A DNA stretch of 64,000 nucleotides from Marsupella aquatica (lineage: Eukaryota > Marchantiophyta): contig OZ316892.1 in assembly GCA_973895155.1 (NCBI GenBank), positions 18,972,001 through 19,036,000 on the forward strand, given 5' to 3'. The notes beneath the pieces are model-generated. The model was not told the origin of the DNA, did not search any database, and was given only the letters and a program-made list of their open reading frames with translations. This document shows, piece after piece, positions 44,801 to 54,415 of this stretch. Numbering within the stretch: the first letter of the stretch is position 1; every line of letters begins with the position of its first letter. Both the position numbers and the translations under genes were made by a program.

Positions 44801-45625
44801 GTTCAATCCAAGATTAGATATGCATCTTTTTGCCTCGTACATGTTCTTGGGCAAAATATTACCATCTGGTAGCACAGTTGTTCGCAAGAATGCCAACAAC
44901 TCAGAAACCAAAACGTTGGGGACATTGTGGTTGCCGCAAATGTTCAGGAACATGATGACAAATCCCAGTTTAGAACATTTGCTACCGGGGTACAAAGACT
45001 TCCTGCCTTCCTGTATTTGCAGGGGAGAGCCAAACATCCCATCATGCCCAGGGGTTTCCTGCCCTATCTCAAACTCATCAAGAGGCTCTTCGACAGGGGG
45101 CACACTTGCATCTGCAGCCGTATCCTCTTCATTGTCCAGCCCATCATGAAATGCATCCAAGTCTTGGAAGATGTCTCTCACCATCTCTTCCACATGAATT
45201 CCTTCGTCACGTGGTGCTGCCTGAGCACCATCCCGTTGGAGAGCTGACAACCCACAGAGACCAGCTACAACATTTTCAAATGCACCAGGCAGAACCTCAC
45301 TTGCCCGTCTTGCAGCATTGGCAGCATCAAATTCTAACCTCCACTCCTCGTCGGAAGAATCTTCCTCTGCAGGATCATTCCAAACTCGATGTCGTGGATC
45401 TCTTCCATGAACCGCGATATGCCGCCAAACCTCATTCAGACCCCTGGTACGGGATCCTTGGCAGATTGCACAAGGACATCTCATCCTACTGGCTCCTGAA
45501 AGTCTGGTTCGTAACCTTTCACGCTGCCAAAGCTTATTATCATGGCGTGATATCCTTGTGGGATGATGCAAAGGCAGTGCCTGTGCCCTGGGCTGGGTCT
45601 GGGGAGGGTGGTGACCAGGGTGCAT
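41894..45625 (-). CDS. tnp2: Tnp2-type CACTA transposase
   Basis: Three exons, 45625-43802, 43678-42777 and 42659-41894, join in phase to 1163 codons plus stop with GT-AG introns of 123 and 117 bp. Domains in order: transposase-associated zinc segment (MRCPCAICQGSRTRGLNEVW, residues about 48-70), Transposase_21/Tnp2 catalytic region (about 280-610; LGLSLDGVNPF, FSCWPVTILNYNLPPW), then HNIDVMHIEKNICESLL at the start of exon 2. DUF4218 follows (LYPLERYMKLLKGHVR) and DUF4216 is at the C-terminus (VYLLSNAPSLK, WALDYGA...VILMKGSWV). It catalyses cut-and-paste transposition of CACTA elements. No frameshift or internal stop is seen in this model, so it is potentially functional. Confidence 0.93.
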
Positions 45626-46058
45626 TGTAACAGGCTGGGAGCTCTGCAGTCATGGACAGCAGTGAACAAGGATGCCTAATGGTGGTATTTGTGTTCCATA
45701 TATCCCTGACTGTATCTGCCAAAAGAGTTAACATAACGTGTACTAAATTCTCACAAACCCTAAACCACCCCAAAAGAAAAAAACAGGTTCGCAAGTAGTG
45801 TACCTATTGTCAAGTGAATGACACAAAATTTCTAAATGTTGGAGGGTGTCACCACCTCCTCCGCTGTCCTCAAATGTACCGCCTCTGCATGTACGTTTAC
45901 AGTGACACCCCCAGGCAGCAGGAAACAACAATCCGCCAACAGTAAAATAAGCCCAACTGCCACCAACCATAACAAGGTACATTAGTTCAAAGATCACATT
46001 TATTTCAATGATCTGATTTATACAAAAAAACTTGTGTCCAAACTGATGCTACTACTCC

Positions 46059-46937
46059 TCACTCTGATTCAGAATCGCTAATGACCCATTCCTCACTTGT
46101 TGTCTCATAGTCCTCTCTGTAAGGATCCTGACCCTTCCGTGGCCAGGCCTCAAAAAGATCATAGTCCATTGGGTTTTGACGCTTCCCAGCTGCTACTGAT
46201 TCCACAAGCCAAGCATATGAAACCACAAACACATTATGGGACATGACATAAAAGCGAATGTCTCCCTTCCCAAACTTGCGGCAGGCTTTGGGATATGACT
46301 TAGTAATGACATGAGTGGTGTCCTCTGTTATATTCTCCTCCACTGTCCCACCTAGGTCAAGCACTGTGGACTTGTACACTTTGCACTTAACCTCTCCAAT
46401 TCCCGCCTCCACAAATACCATGCTCAGCCCTTTCAGAATGGGGGTTGGTTGCTTCGTCTCCTCAGCCAACATACTCTTCAGCCTTGTAGAGCTCTGTCCT
46501 TTGTTGAGTACAGGTCCATATTGGAGATCAGCAAGCCGTGCCTTTGCTTCCCAGACTTCTTGTTCAGCCCAAGCTGATGCAGTAGCTTCTTCATCCTCCC
46601 ACAACTCATATTGCTCAGTATCCTGTACAATCTTATGTGCTATGGAATCTGTGATCCAAGAGGCCTCAACTACTTTTAGGCCTTGCTTAGTAATTGCAGA
46701 ATTCATGTAGGACCATGACCACTTCTTTATCACTGATAGCCATGTCCCTGCAACAACATGTGTAGTCTCTGGAGTGATGTCCTGAACTACAGTGCCATGG
46801 AGCTCAGAGAATCGTTTCTGTACAGTTGGCCAATGCACTTTGGTCAACCCATGCTGGCCATGGACCAAAATCGCTCTGACCCCTGTAAACACTGCTGGGT
46901 GGTCACACTTTCTACGTTTACCAGGCTCCATGTACAC
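46059..46937 (-). CDS. Twin-BRCT protein carried beside the CACTA transposase
   Basis: 292-residue single frame starting MYMEPGKRRKCDHP. BRCT 1 spans about residues 15-110 (FTGVRAILVHG, LHGTVVQDITPETTHVVAG, then the conserved Trp in VVEASWITDSI). BRCT 2 spans about 175-270 (LSMVFVEAGIGEVKCKVYKS, LGGTVEENITEDTTHVITKS, VVSYAWLVESVAAGK). The second resembles the N-terminal BRCT of plant DNA polymerase lambda, but no polymerase domain is present. BRCT pairs bind phosphopeptides or DNA ends in repair complexes. It is 434 bp upstream of tnp2, same strand. It could help repair excision sites, or be a passenger gene; neither is shown. Confidence 0.8.
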   Translation of the reverse strand: MYMEPGKRRKCDHPAVFTGVRAILVHGQHGLTKVHWPTVQKRFSELHGTVVQDITPETTHVVAGTWLSVIKKWSWSYMNSAITKQGLKVVEASWITDSIAHKIVQDTEQYELWEDEEATASAWAEQEVWEAKARLADLQYGPVLNKGQSSTRLKSMLAEETKQPTPILKGLSMVFVEAGIGEVKCKVYKSTVLDLGGTVEENITEDTTHVITKSYPKACRKFGKGDIRFYVMSHNVFVVSYAWLVESVAAGKRQNPMDYDLFEAWPRKGQDPYREDYETTSEEWVISDSESE

Positions 46938-47523
46938 ACACCCTACGTGATGACAGTGAATTTTGGAAGAATGGGTTCACCTGACAATACAAGGACAACA
47001 AAATTCCTGCTTTTTGAGTTGATCTGGCCCACTGGTGCTCAGGTCCGATTTTGATAGGTACAAGGGATATGTGAACAATACGTACTAGGCACCTGCACGG
47101 ATGCAGGACATTGTTTGAATATATACTACAAAATCCATATCCGTGGTGAAATGAAGTGCAACCAACTTGTCATGGCACATACATATTTTGTTGTAAAGGA
47201 GGATACATTCAATGACAAACTTATAGGGCAATTTGATTAATTGCATGCCTGATAATTTATACGCTTACAACTTAGAAGTCCTGTTTTAATTTAGCAGTGT
47301 GATGAAAGTGTTTATGAAAATGACCACTCAGCCTAAATACTTCCAAGAAGGCTTGTAAGGATAAGTTTGTATAGGCATGTACCCAGCCACTGACGCCAGA
47401 GCACAAGATAAGTGCTGCCTATATAAACTCGCCTACCCAACTCCTTTTCAAAATTGGAATCTCTGCAATCTCAAAAAATAGTACATCCACATCAGGTGCA
47501 CTGTGCATGTACAATGTTCAGCT

Positions 47524-48204
47524 TCACAGCCAAGATATGTGATCTCTCACAGGAGTGCGCGAGGTAGGATCAATGGCATGGCGATGACAATAAAATATCC
47601 ATCGATCAACACCATGTGCAGAGTGATCATAGATTTCTCTGTCACAAGCATAACCCTCTGCTTGATGATCTTTCAGGCAATGATAGTGCCACATAGTGGG
47701 ACACCTAGCACAGTGGACTATGTCAGTCCAGTAGTCATCATCATGCTCACCACATGCCTTGCACCTATGAAGTGGGCAAGCTGTGGCATGAGCAGGCAAA
47801 CACTCAAAACAGAAAAATCTCACACAAAAACGGTCTGGACATTTCCTAACATTTGCTGCAGCATCAACAGAGCCCTCATAGGACCCCAACTTCCCACACT
47901 GTGCACACTTAGCCTGCTTCTCCAAACAATCAGTGCACATCCAGTCTCCCTGGTGTGTTGACGGGAGGCCCACCCCTGGACAGTTGTTTTCTGCAGCAAG
48001 GTCAGACTCCGGGTTGAGGTGGAAATGCCTCATGCAAGGGCCCTCACAAATGACCAGGCCCCCACCATCGTCACAAATGGCACAACAATGAGCTGCCTTC
48101 TGGAAAATCTGACTTGCAGAGAAGTTAGTAGCATCTGCCCCAAGTACACCTGTGTTTCTCACCTCTGTCACACGCTTTTTGGCTTGAATTTTAGGCCGTG
48201 CCAT
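47524..48204 (-). CDS. EDM2-like PHD-finger protein
   Basis: 226-residue frame. A basic N-terminus (MARPKIQAKKR) is followed by a PHD finger, HCCAICDDGGGLVICEGPCM ... HFH ... WMCTDCL. A second Cys-rich unit follows (CAQCGKLGSYEG ... RKCPDRFCVRFFCFECLP), and a third (CKACGEHDDDY ... HCARCPTMWHYHCL). The end reads WIFYCHRHAIDP then TPVRDHI, the same succession as the PHD block of plant EDM2 proteins (C-X2-C-GG ... CxKLGS ... C-K-HEID..TPxRNH). EDM2 reads histone marks and tunes heterochromatin at intragenic transposons. Here only the reader block is present, without the methyltransferase-like part. A small intron near the N-terminus (donor-like GTGAGA) cannot be excluded. Confidence 0.8.
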   Translation of the reverse strand: MARPKIQAKKRVTEVRNTGVLGADATNFSASQIFQKAAHCCAICDDGGGLVICEGPCMRHFHLNPESDLAAENNCPGVGLPSTHQGDWMCTDCLEKQAKCAQCGKLGSYEGSVDAAANVRKCPDRFCVRFFCFECLPAHATACPLHRCKACGEHDDDYWTDIVHCARCPTMWHYHCLKDHQAEGYACDREIYDHSAHGVDRWIFYCHRHAIDPTSRTPVRDHISWL

Positions 48205-48216
48205 GCCTGCGCATGA

Positions 48217-48360
48217 GATAGACTCTACAATTTAGCAGACTGCACAGAAAGTAATATATATTTAGCATTTAAGGTACAAAGGCATTTAGATAGACTCTAC
48301 AATTTAGCAGACTGCACAGAAAGTAAAATATATTTAGCATTTAAGGTACAAAGGCATTTG
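48217..48360 (+). repeat. 72-bp perfect-like tandem duplication upstream of the PHD gene
   Basis: GATAGACTCTACAATTTAGC...AGGTACAAAGGCATTT occurs twice back to back (48217-48288 and 48289-48360) with only two or three differences. It lies just 5' of the PHD ORF start at 48204, i.e. in its likely promoter. Confidence 0.95.
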
Positions 48361-48974
48361 CTACTGCAATGAATTGGAATGGCCACACAAGGATGCAGAG
48401 CACACATACTTTTGGTATGTTGAGCCCACACACAAAACTGATCCCCTAATACAATTTCTCCACCAACACCTCAATTTTAATTGTGGCTATGATTCACCAA
48501 AGGAGATCTGCAACAACATTTCATGCATTTGAATCACATACAATAGTCGTGACATGTAAAACAGGCATTCTTCGAAGAGGATTGGTATGAAGTAGTGTCA
48601 TAAGGGTTGAAATTTATACATCCTAAATAGGTTATGATAGTGGCTGAGACAAATAAGTGAGGCATAAATCATTTTGCATATTATCACATGGCCCATTAAT
48701 TCATTCAACGTTGCAATGTTCACCAGGTTAAAGCAGTCATGAAAGCAGTCTTTCAATAGAGACTTTTATGCGAGTTTGCTAGCCTCTTAAATTAGGATAT
48801 TTTGCTTAGTGCAGGCATAATAGGATATAAGTTATATACTGTTGACCCTAAACCCTGGACCCAAAATTGCTCATACATCAAAATTTTAAGTAAATATCCT
48901 CTGTGTTGAAGTCAGAGTGTTAAGCTATAGGTCAATGGTATCTGGTCTGTGCATGCGGTGTGACAAGTGGTCCT

Positions 48975-49424
48975 CTAGAGCATGTGATCCAAACATGTGT
49001 AGACACCAAAGTCACCGGTGGTGGGGTCTGGGAGGGCAGGACAAGTGACATCACCAGGCACACTGCAGGATGGCGAGTGGTTCCAAATGATACATTGTGC
49101 TCTATGCAAAAATCGGCATCCAAGAGAACGGTCATCCAATTCTGGGCCAGAAGCCCTACAGGCAGGACAGTCATATTGGCAACTGTGTACACACCCTTGG
49201 CACCTAATTTGTGGCGGGTCATGTACAAGAGACACAAATACCAAGGATGTCGGGAAGGGTACTGAAGCAAGTAGAGGCCGGCTGTAGTTGTTCCTGGAAA
49301 CAACAGGGTACTCAAAGTACCATGCAGACTGGGCTGGAAGGATCCCAAGTCTGACATACTCAAGGCGCAACATCTCTGCCTTGCGTGCAAGTCGCACATG
49401 TTCAGCGTTGCGGGTCCTCACCAT
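48975..49424 (-). CDS. Cys-rich ORF of unknown function
   Basis: 149-residue frame from ATG 49424. The basic N-terminus MVRTRNAEHVRLARKAEMLR is followed by a C-terminal half with many Cys and His (CQGCVHSCQYDCPACRA ... HRAQC ... HSPSC ... VTC ... YTCLDHM) that could bind zinc. No family recognised. It is the farthest-upstream ORF on the CACTA coding strand. An overlapping frame at 49399-48932 is similarly long, so the choice rests on Cys patterning and the ATG. Confidence 0.4.
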   Translation of the reverse strand: MVRTRNAEHVRLARKAEMLRLEYVRLGILPAQSAWYFEYPVVSRNNYSRPLLASVPFPTSLVFVSLVHDPPQIRCQGCVHSCQYDCPACRASGPELDDRSLGCRFLHRAQCIIWNHSPSCSVPGDVTCPALPDPTTGDFGVYTCLDHML

Positions 49425-50418
49425 AAGTGTTGCTTTTGTTGTGATGTCCTCTGTTCACGTCCTTTGATGAGCAAGGTGAGCAGGAGGTCGACTTGCCTCG
49501 CCAACAGCAACCACCTAAACTAATCAGTTCCCACTCAACTACAGGTCATAGTATACACATAGCATGAAACGTGCATAGTACATATTTGATTCTGAGTTTA
49601 TGAGTTTCCTAAGACAAAGAGCTTGGTGATAAACCCATATTCTCGATGGACATGTATATCAATCGTATTAAAATCCTGTTTTTTCATCCAGAAAGACCGA
49701 AAGTCTCACCTTGCAGGTTGCAGCAGAGAGAAAATTCACTGGTTGTCGTGTTGTGCAAGTGAACCTCCACTGATGCCCCCGGTGTAGCCCCTCAGATGCA
49801 GGTGACACTTACCAACTCCCAAGTTGCCTGGTCTAACAGAAAATGCTTATATCTTCAGAACTTTATAGAGCAAGTACATGATCACATACTTCTGGATCTA
49901 TTCATATTTGGAACTCTTGCCAACTACAACTCCCATTATGCACAAGCTCACATCAACAGAGAAAGATACAGAATGCATACTTACTAGGCTCTAAGCACCT
50001 TCACTACCTTGTTGAACCCAGTCCTGAAGTCTTTTCAGCGTGTTTGTTGTGCTGTCTCCTTTGGCACCCAACACCTTAGTCCTTGATGTAACAGAATGCA
50101 ATTTTACAAGTTAGATGCTTTGGAACCTTCTATGGTCTTAGCTGAATTGATGTCATCGTAAGTGGTGAAAGACAAGGAAGACGAAAGCTGGTTGAAGAGC
50201 TGTAGACAACACACTAGCATGAAGTGCTTCAACCAATCCACTGCCAAACGGAACTCTTACACAGTCACATTCTTTCAGTAAACAGAAACTCAGTCAAACT
50301 TTATAATCAAAGTACAGACTCTGAAGGACCAAAGGAGGATGTTGTGAGTTTCTCTGTTGTTTAATGTGTTACCCTTCTAGTTTCGAAGTTAGCAAATGCT
50401 GAATAATGTGTCTACCAG
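49425..50418. other. Non-coding stretch
   Basis: No coding region recognised. It may include the promoter side or end region of the CACTA element; no CACTA terminus was identified. Confidence 0.4.
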
Positions 50419-50760
50419 ATCTTCGAAAAGAAGCCCACCACAATTAAGAACTTCGGTATCTGGGTGAGGTATCAGAGTCATACAGGTTATCCCAACATGT
50501 AGAAGAAATATCGTGATACCACATTGAACATCGCTGTAGAGCAGATGTATGATGAGATGGCTTCTTGTCATAGAGTTCGGTTCCCTTGCATCCAGATCAT
50601 CAAGACTACGACAGTCCCTGTCTCTCTGTGCAAGCGAGAAAGTACCAAGCAGTTCCATGATTCAAAGATCAAGTTCCCCTTGACGTACCGCAAGATTCAA
50701 CCTCCATCGCGAAAGCTAAAGACGACTTACAAGGCCACCAAGCCCAACACATTTGTTTGA
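50419..50760 (+). pseudogene. Ribosomal protein L18a (eL20) gene fragment
   Basis: In-frame similarity to the C-terminal two thirds of plant RPL18a: [20 protein letters not shown], then [18 protein letters not shown] and [17 protein letters not shown], then [18 protein letters not shown] and [14 protein letters not shown], ending in TGA. One nonsense codon, TAG at 50500-50502, replaces a conserved Tyr. The N-terminal third is not recognisable, and the sequence immediately upstream (TCTACCAG) looks like a splice acceptor. So this is either a captured genomic exon or part of a truncated copy. It lies within the disrupted copia, on the strand opposite to the CACTA genes. Confidence 0.9.
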
Positions 50761-50807
50761 GTTTCTAGGTCAGGATGCTTAATATAAGGAAATTCAATTT
50801 TCACTTC

Positions 50808-52135
50808 GTTCCCAGCTTCTACTAATTGAATATACACGAGATGGAAGCAAGAAGATAAGCCACAATCTAGCATCTTAGCCAAACACATTCGTCCCGACAA
50901 AGCAAAACTACAATCACACAGTGCGAGTTGTGTCTGCACCGGCACCCCCAGTGAGACTGATCAGCATTTGGACTGCATCATTGTCTAGAGCTAGCAGTGG
51001 AAGGAATCAACATAGCTAGCAGTGGAAGGTGCAGTGGAGATAGCATGGGGACAGGGAAGGAAATGCAGGTTCCTTAAGCATAAATTTCCAAAAATGGAAC
51101 AACAGGAAATGAAGAATAGGCACTGAAGCGGTCAACTAGACAAACGTTGTAACAAGGCAGCAAGCATTGGATTAAGAAGAAGCAAGGTTTCATCAGCAGA
51201 AGCAAGGTTTCATCAACAATGGCATTGTGAGACAAACCACTCCTTACAAATTTCTACAGACATCCTCCCCACTTGCAGCTTCTCGGCCAGGCTGGATTTC
51301 TTGTAAGACAGGTTTCTTGTAAGAAAGATTTCTTGTTTGGTGAGGAAAGATCAAAAAGCAACTGATCAATGCCTTCTTGTCATCTAGAAGAGCTGGATGC
51401 AGCCCTGTCTCACATTTAATGTTAAACTGAATGAAAGACATTATGCGCATGCACAAAAGAAAGACATGAATATAATTAAGGTAGGTTTTAAGGAGCGGAG
51501 TCAGCAGTCAGACTTAGAAAGTTCAAATTGAAGCGCCATTAGTTTGGCGTGGTCAAGAGTAAATAAATGTTGGTCAGGGATACTCACCTCTTTTGAATGT
51601 ATTACTGACTCAGCTAAGCCCAGCTAGACAGAAGTCACTCAGACCCACAAAAAAGTGAAGATCCACCTCCAAGCCGGAGCTCTATCACTTCAGTAGAGCA
51701 GCTTCTGGACGGAACCAACTCTAATCAGCCCCACAGAACACAAATGTTAAGGCTCCAAGTCAGAGCTCACTTCAGCCGAGGTGGACATCGCAGCTAGACC
51801 ATTCAGTATAGGCAGTATGGAGCCTGAGACTACGCTCATTGTTCAGAATTGAGGTGATGAAAGTGAGTTGGCATCAGTGGATACAATGAGAGGGGAAAAA
51901 ATTCTGACCAAATCACACCTCTATAATCAGAGAGGTTCTATTTCCAGGGAACTCATTCATTGACCAGAGTAATATGGCCCACATTTAATTAGACTATGAT
52001 AGACTCTTCCTCTGCAGACTCAAACTCGAGGAACCCCCACGGATGCCAGCATATACACGAGCTAGAAGCAAGAACACAAGTCGCAATCTAGCATCTTGGC
52101 CAAACACATTCTTCCTGGCGATAGTAACTGCAAGC
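50808..52135 (+). repeat. Dispersed direct repeat pair, about 90 bp
   Basis: The block at 50830-50920 (ATATACACGAG.TGGAAGCAAGAA, CAATCTAGCATCTTAGCCAAACACATTC) recurs at 52048-52130 (ATATACACGAGCTAGAAGCAAGAA, CAATCTAGCATCTTGGCCAAACACATTC). Possibly subterminal repeats or an internal duplication of the mobile element. Short tandem duplications (CTAGCAGTGGAAGG, GAAGCAAGGTTTCATCA) lie at 50990-51220. No gene was seen in 50761-52390. Confidence 0.75.
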
Positions 52136-52394
52136 AAGGGGGAGACAGGGAGAACAAGGAGAATAGGGAGGCAACTCACAATGGAGCTAGGTAGCTCATG
52201 ATCAAGCAACTTGCAATTGCAGCAACAGTAGTCTTAGTAGCAAGCGATTGAGCTCCAGGAAATGACAAACCCGCAGCTGAGTCCTCAACTGACAAAATGT
52301 TCGCCACTCGACCCTCCTTCCAACTGCAACCGCCAGATAGTAGGAATAAGATAGAGAGGTTGCAGCCTTCTCAGTGATCCAATAGCACCTCTCT

Positions 52395-52655
52395 TACCAC
52401 CTCCGCTCTTAGCACATCCGCTCGCACCTCCGCTCTCAGCACCTCCTTTGGCACCTGAGCCGCTCTCAGCACCTCCGCTCGCACCTCCGCTCTCAGCACC
52501 TCCTTTGGCACCTGAGCCGCTCTCAGCACCTCCGCTCGCACCTCCGCTTGCACCACCTCCTTTGGCACCTGAGCCGCTCTCAGCACCTCCGCTCGCACCT
52601 CCGCTCGCACCACCTCCTTTGGCACCTGAGCCGCTCTCAGCACCTCTGCTCGCAC
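52395..52655 (+). repeat. 57-bp GC-rich minisatellite
   Basis: About four and a half copies of a 57-bp unit (GCACCTGAGCCGCTCTCAGC ... TCCTTTG). Because 57 is a multiple of three, all frames stay open and give Gly/Ala/Ser-rich or Pro-rich peptide repeats on both strands; these are artefacts of the repeat, not evidence of a gene. Confidence 0.95.
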
Positions 52656-52659
52656 CGCC

Positions 52660-53940
52660 GCCCAAACTGAAGCTACGTAGCAATCCTCAGCAGTGTGTGA
52701 CAGAAGCACTCCACTCCAGCTCCACTCCGCTCGAGCTCCACTCCAGCTGCTCTCCGCTCGTAGCTCCTCGGCCAGACCGGCGGCCAGAGCAGCTCCCAAA
52801 TTGCAGCTCCTGCCCGCCCACAGCTCCTCCCAGTCCTAGAGCTCGTCGTCCACTGCAGCTCACCTCTCCACTCCGCAAGCCGGTCGCCCTCTCAGCTTGA
52901 ATGCTCTAGAGCTTTGAAGGTAAACCTTCAAGCTCCAAGCACAAAACTCCCCTACGCGAAGGAACTGCCCCGATCACGAAGCACACTCCCCACTTTGTGA
53001 GACCACGCACAATGTGACAACCTTCAGGCACGACGAATGTCCCCGTAATGGACAAGTGAGTTTTTCTGAAACAAAACCCTCCGAGTTCCCACGCACATTG
53101 AACTGAACTTTGCATTCTGCTGGCGTGTTTAAACCCTAAACAAAACCCGCGCACCCTAAACTCGTGTCCAAAGGCACACTCCCGCACAAAGCATACCTTA
53201 ACACTTAGTGACACTTAGTGAACCAAACCCAATGAGCCTCGACCACTTTGCGTTGACATGAGCCGTTGATACACATGTTAGTACCCTAAAGCAAATTGGA
53301 CACGACACTTTGTGAGCAAAGATTAAATGAACGCAACTGTAACCTCTTAGAACGCAACTGTAAATTAACCCTTACACATGCCACTTAGGGAGGGTGGACA
53401 AAGAATGGGGGCCAGACACTACTTTAGCCCTGAATTGAAAATGATATCACCCCAATATTCTTGTCAAAGTTGCCCATGAACTCTAAGGAATCCATTGAGC
53501 AGCATAAGACTTACTATTATAGAGGCAAGTACTCCCATGCACGTTTAATTAGGCTAGCTAGGATAACTAGCTACAATGCTCTTGACATGAAGACATTTAA
53601 CTAGTTCTGCAACCCTAAACCCCCATTCCTTCTATGTGCACCTAGTGCTCCCGACTCCGCAAGTTGCAAGTCAAGGGTTGTAAATGGAACATTCCGTGAT
53701 GTCTAGAGTGCATGTAATCCTTCTTGCACTCTATTTCAGAATGCCGTAATGGAGAGTAGCTTATTCAACTTACATATGACTGCCCTACTAGTGTTACAAT
53801 TGCTACTTTATCAGAAGTTGTAGGAATGACTTTCACAAATATCCCCCAAAAATCAGTTGATAAAATGTAACAACAATGACTCCCCTAAACTTGGAGTCAT
53901 GTATTTTTGAAAGTCTCCCTAAAGTCACAAAGCATAGGGT
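52660..53940. other. Non-coding stretch
   Basis: GC-rich flank of the minisatellite, then AT-rich DNA. The direct repeat ACACTTAGTGACACTTAGTGA at about 53200-53220 is the best, but unproven, candidate for a CACTA-like right terminus. Confidence 0.4.
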
Positions 53941-53944
53941 CTCA

Positions 53945-54415
53945 AAAGGGGACGTTTTCTTCTAGTGTGAGAAAAATATGTGAAGATGAGGAAAAGATGT
54001 TGAGGGTGAGGGAAAGATGTTGTGGTGAGATAAAAATGTGAAGTTGAGAAATAGATCAGATTTCGAGGTGAAAACAAATATCAATGACAAAAAGAGATGT
54101 TGAGGTGAGACAAAGAAGTCAAGGTGATGTTGAGGAGAGAAAAAACATGGCGAGGTGAGAAAATGACGTTGAGGAGAGAAAATATGTCGAGGGTGAGGGA
54201 AAGATGTTGTGGTGAGATAATGATGTCAAGGTGAGAAAAGATGTCAATTCAGGTGAGAAAATATATCAAGGACCTAAACGATGTTGAGGGTGAGAAAAAA
54301 TTGTCATGAGATAAAAATGTCAATGTCAGAAAAAATGGCGAGATGAGAAAAATATGTCAAGGCAAGGTAGAGTTGTTGTGGTGGTGTGCAACAACTCGTG
54401 CACTGCACATAGAAA
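53945..54415 (+). repeat. Degenerate minisatellite of GATGTTGAGGTGAGAAAA units
   Basis: Some fifteen irregular units, such as AAGATGTTGTGGTGAGATAA and ATGTCGAGGGTGAGGGAAAG. It ends in GTGTGCAACAACTCGTGCACTGCAC, which weakly resembles the Helitron-like hairpin ends elsewhere in the window. It lies near the point where copia sequence resumes. Confidence 0.7.

Larger units (their letters stand above)
39457..49424 (-). mobile_element. CACTA (En/Spm) transposon with Tnp2, Transposase_24 protein and accessory genes
   Basis: Minus-strand block with a complete Tnp2 gene, a second gene ending in Transposase_24, and three more same-strand ORFs upstream. Two GTACACTAAAAAA repeats at 39470 and 39510 are candidate subterminal repeats close to the left end; the terminal CACTA inverted repeat is probably in the gap. 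No matching right terminus was found, so the given right limit only marks the last same-strand ORF; the element could reach beyond 53 kb. Coding regions have intact frames and clean introns, suggesting recent activity. Confidence 0.8.

Noticed and set aside
43130-45630. Plus-strand ORFs antisense to tnp2
   Set aside because: No domains; shadows of the Tnp2 exons.
48932-49399. Alternative minus-strand frame over the Cys-rich ORF
   Set aside because: Similar length but lacks the Cys/His patterning; the frame from ATG 49424 was preferred, with low confidence.
52285-52900. Long Gly/Ser/Ala-rich and Pro-rich ORFs on both strands
   Set aside because: They follow from a 57-bp minisatellite whose length is a multiple of three; several frames are open at once, there is no conserved domain and no start context.
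53200-53222. CACTA right terminal inverted repeat (CACTTAGTG direct repeat)
   Set aside because: It does not clearly match the GTACACTAAAAAA repeats at the left side and no 3-bp TSD can be tested because the left terminus is in the gap.
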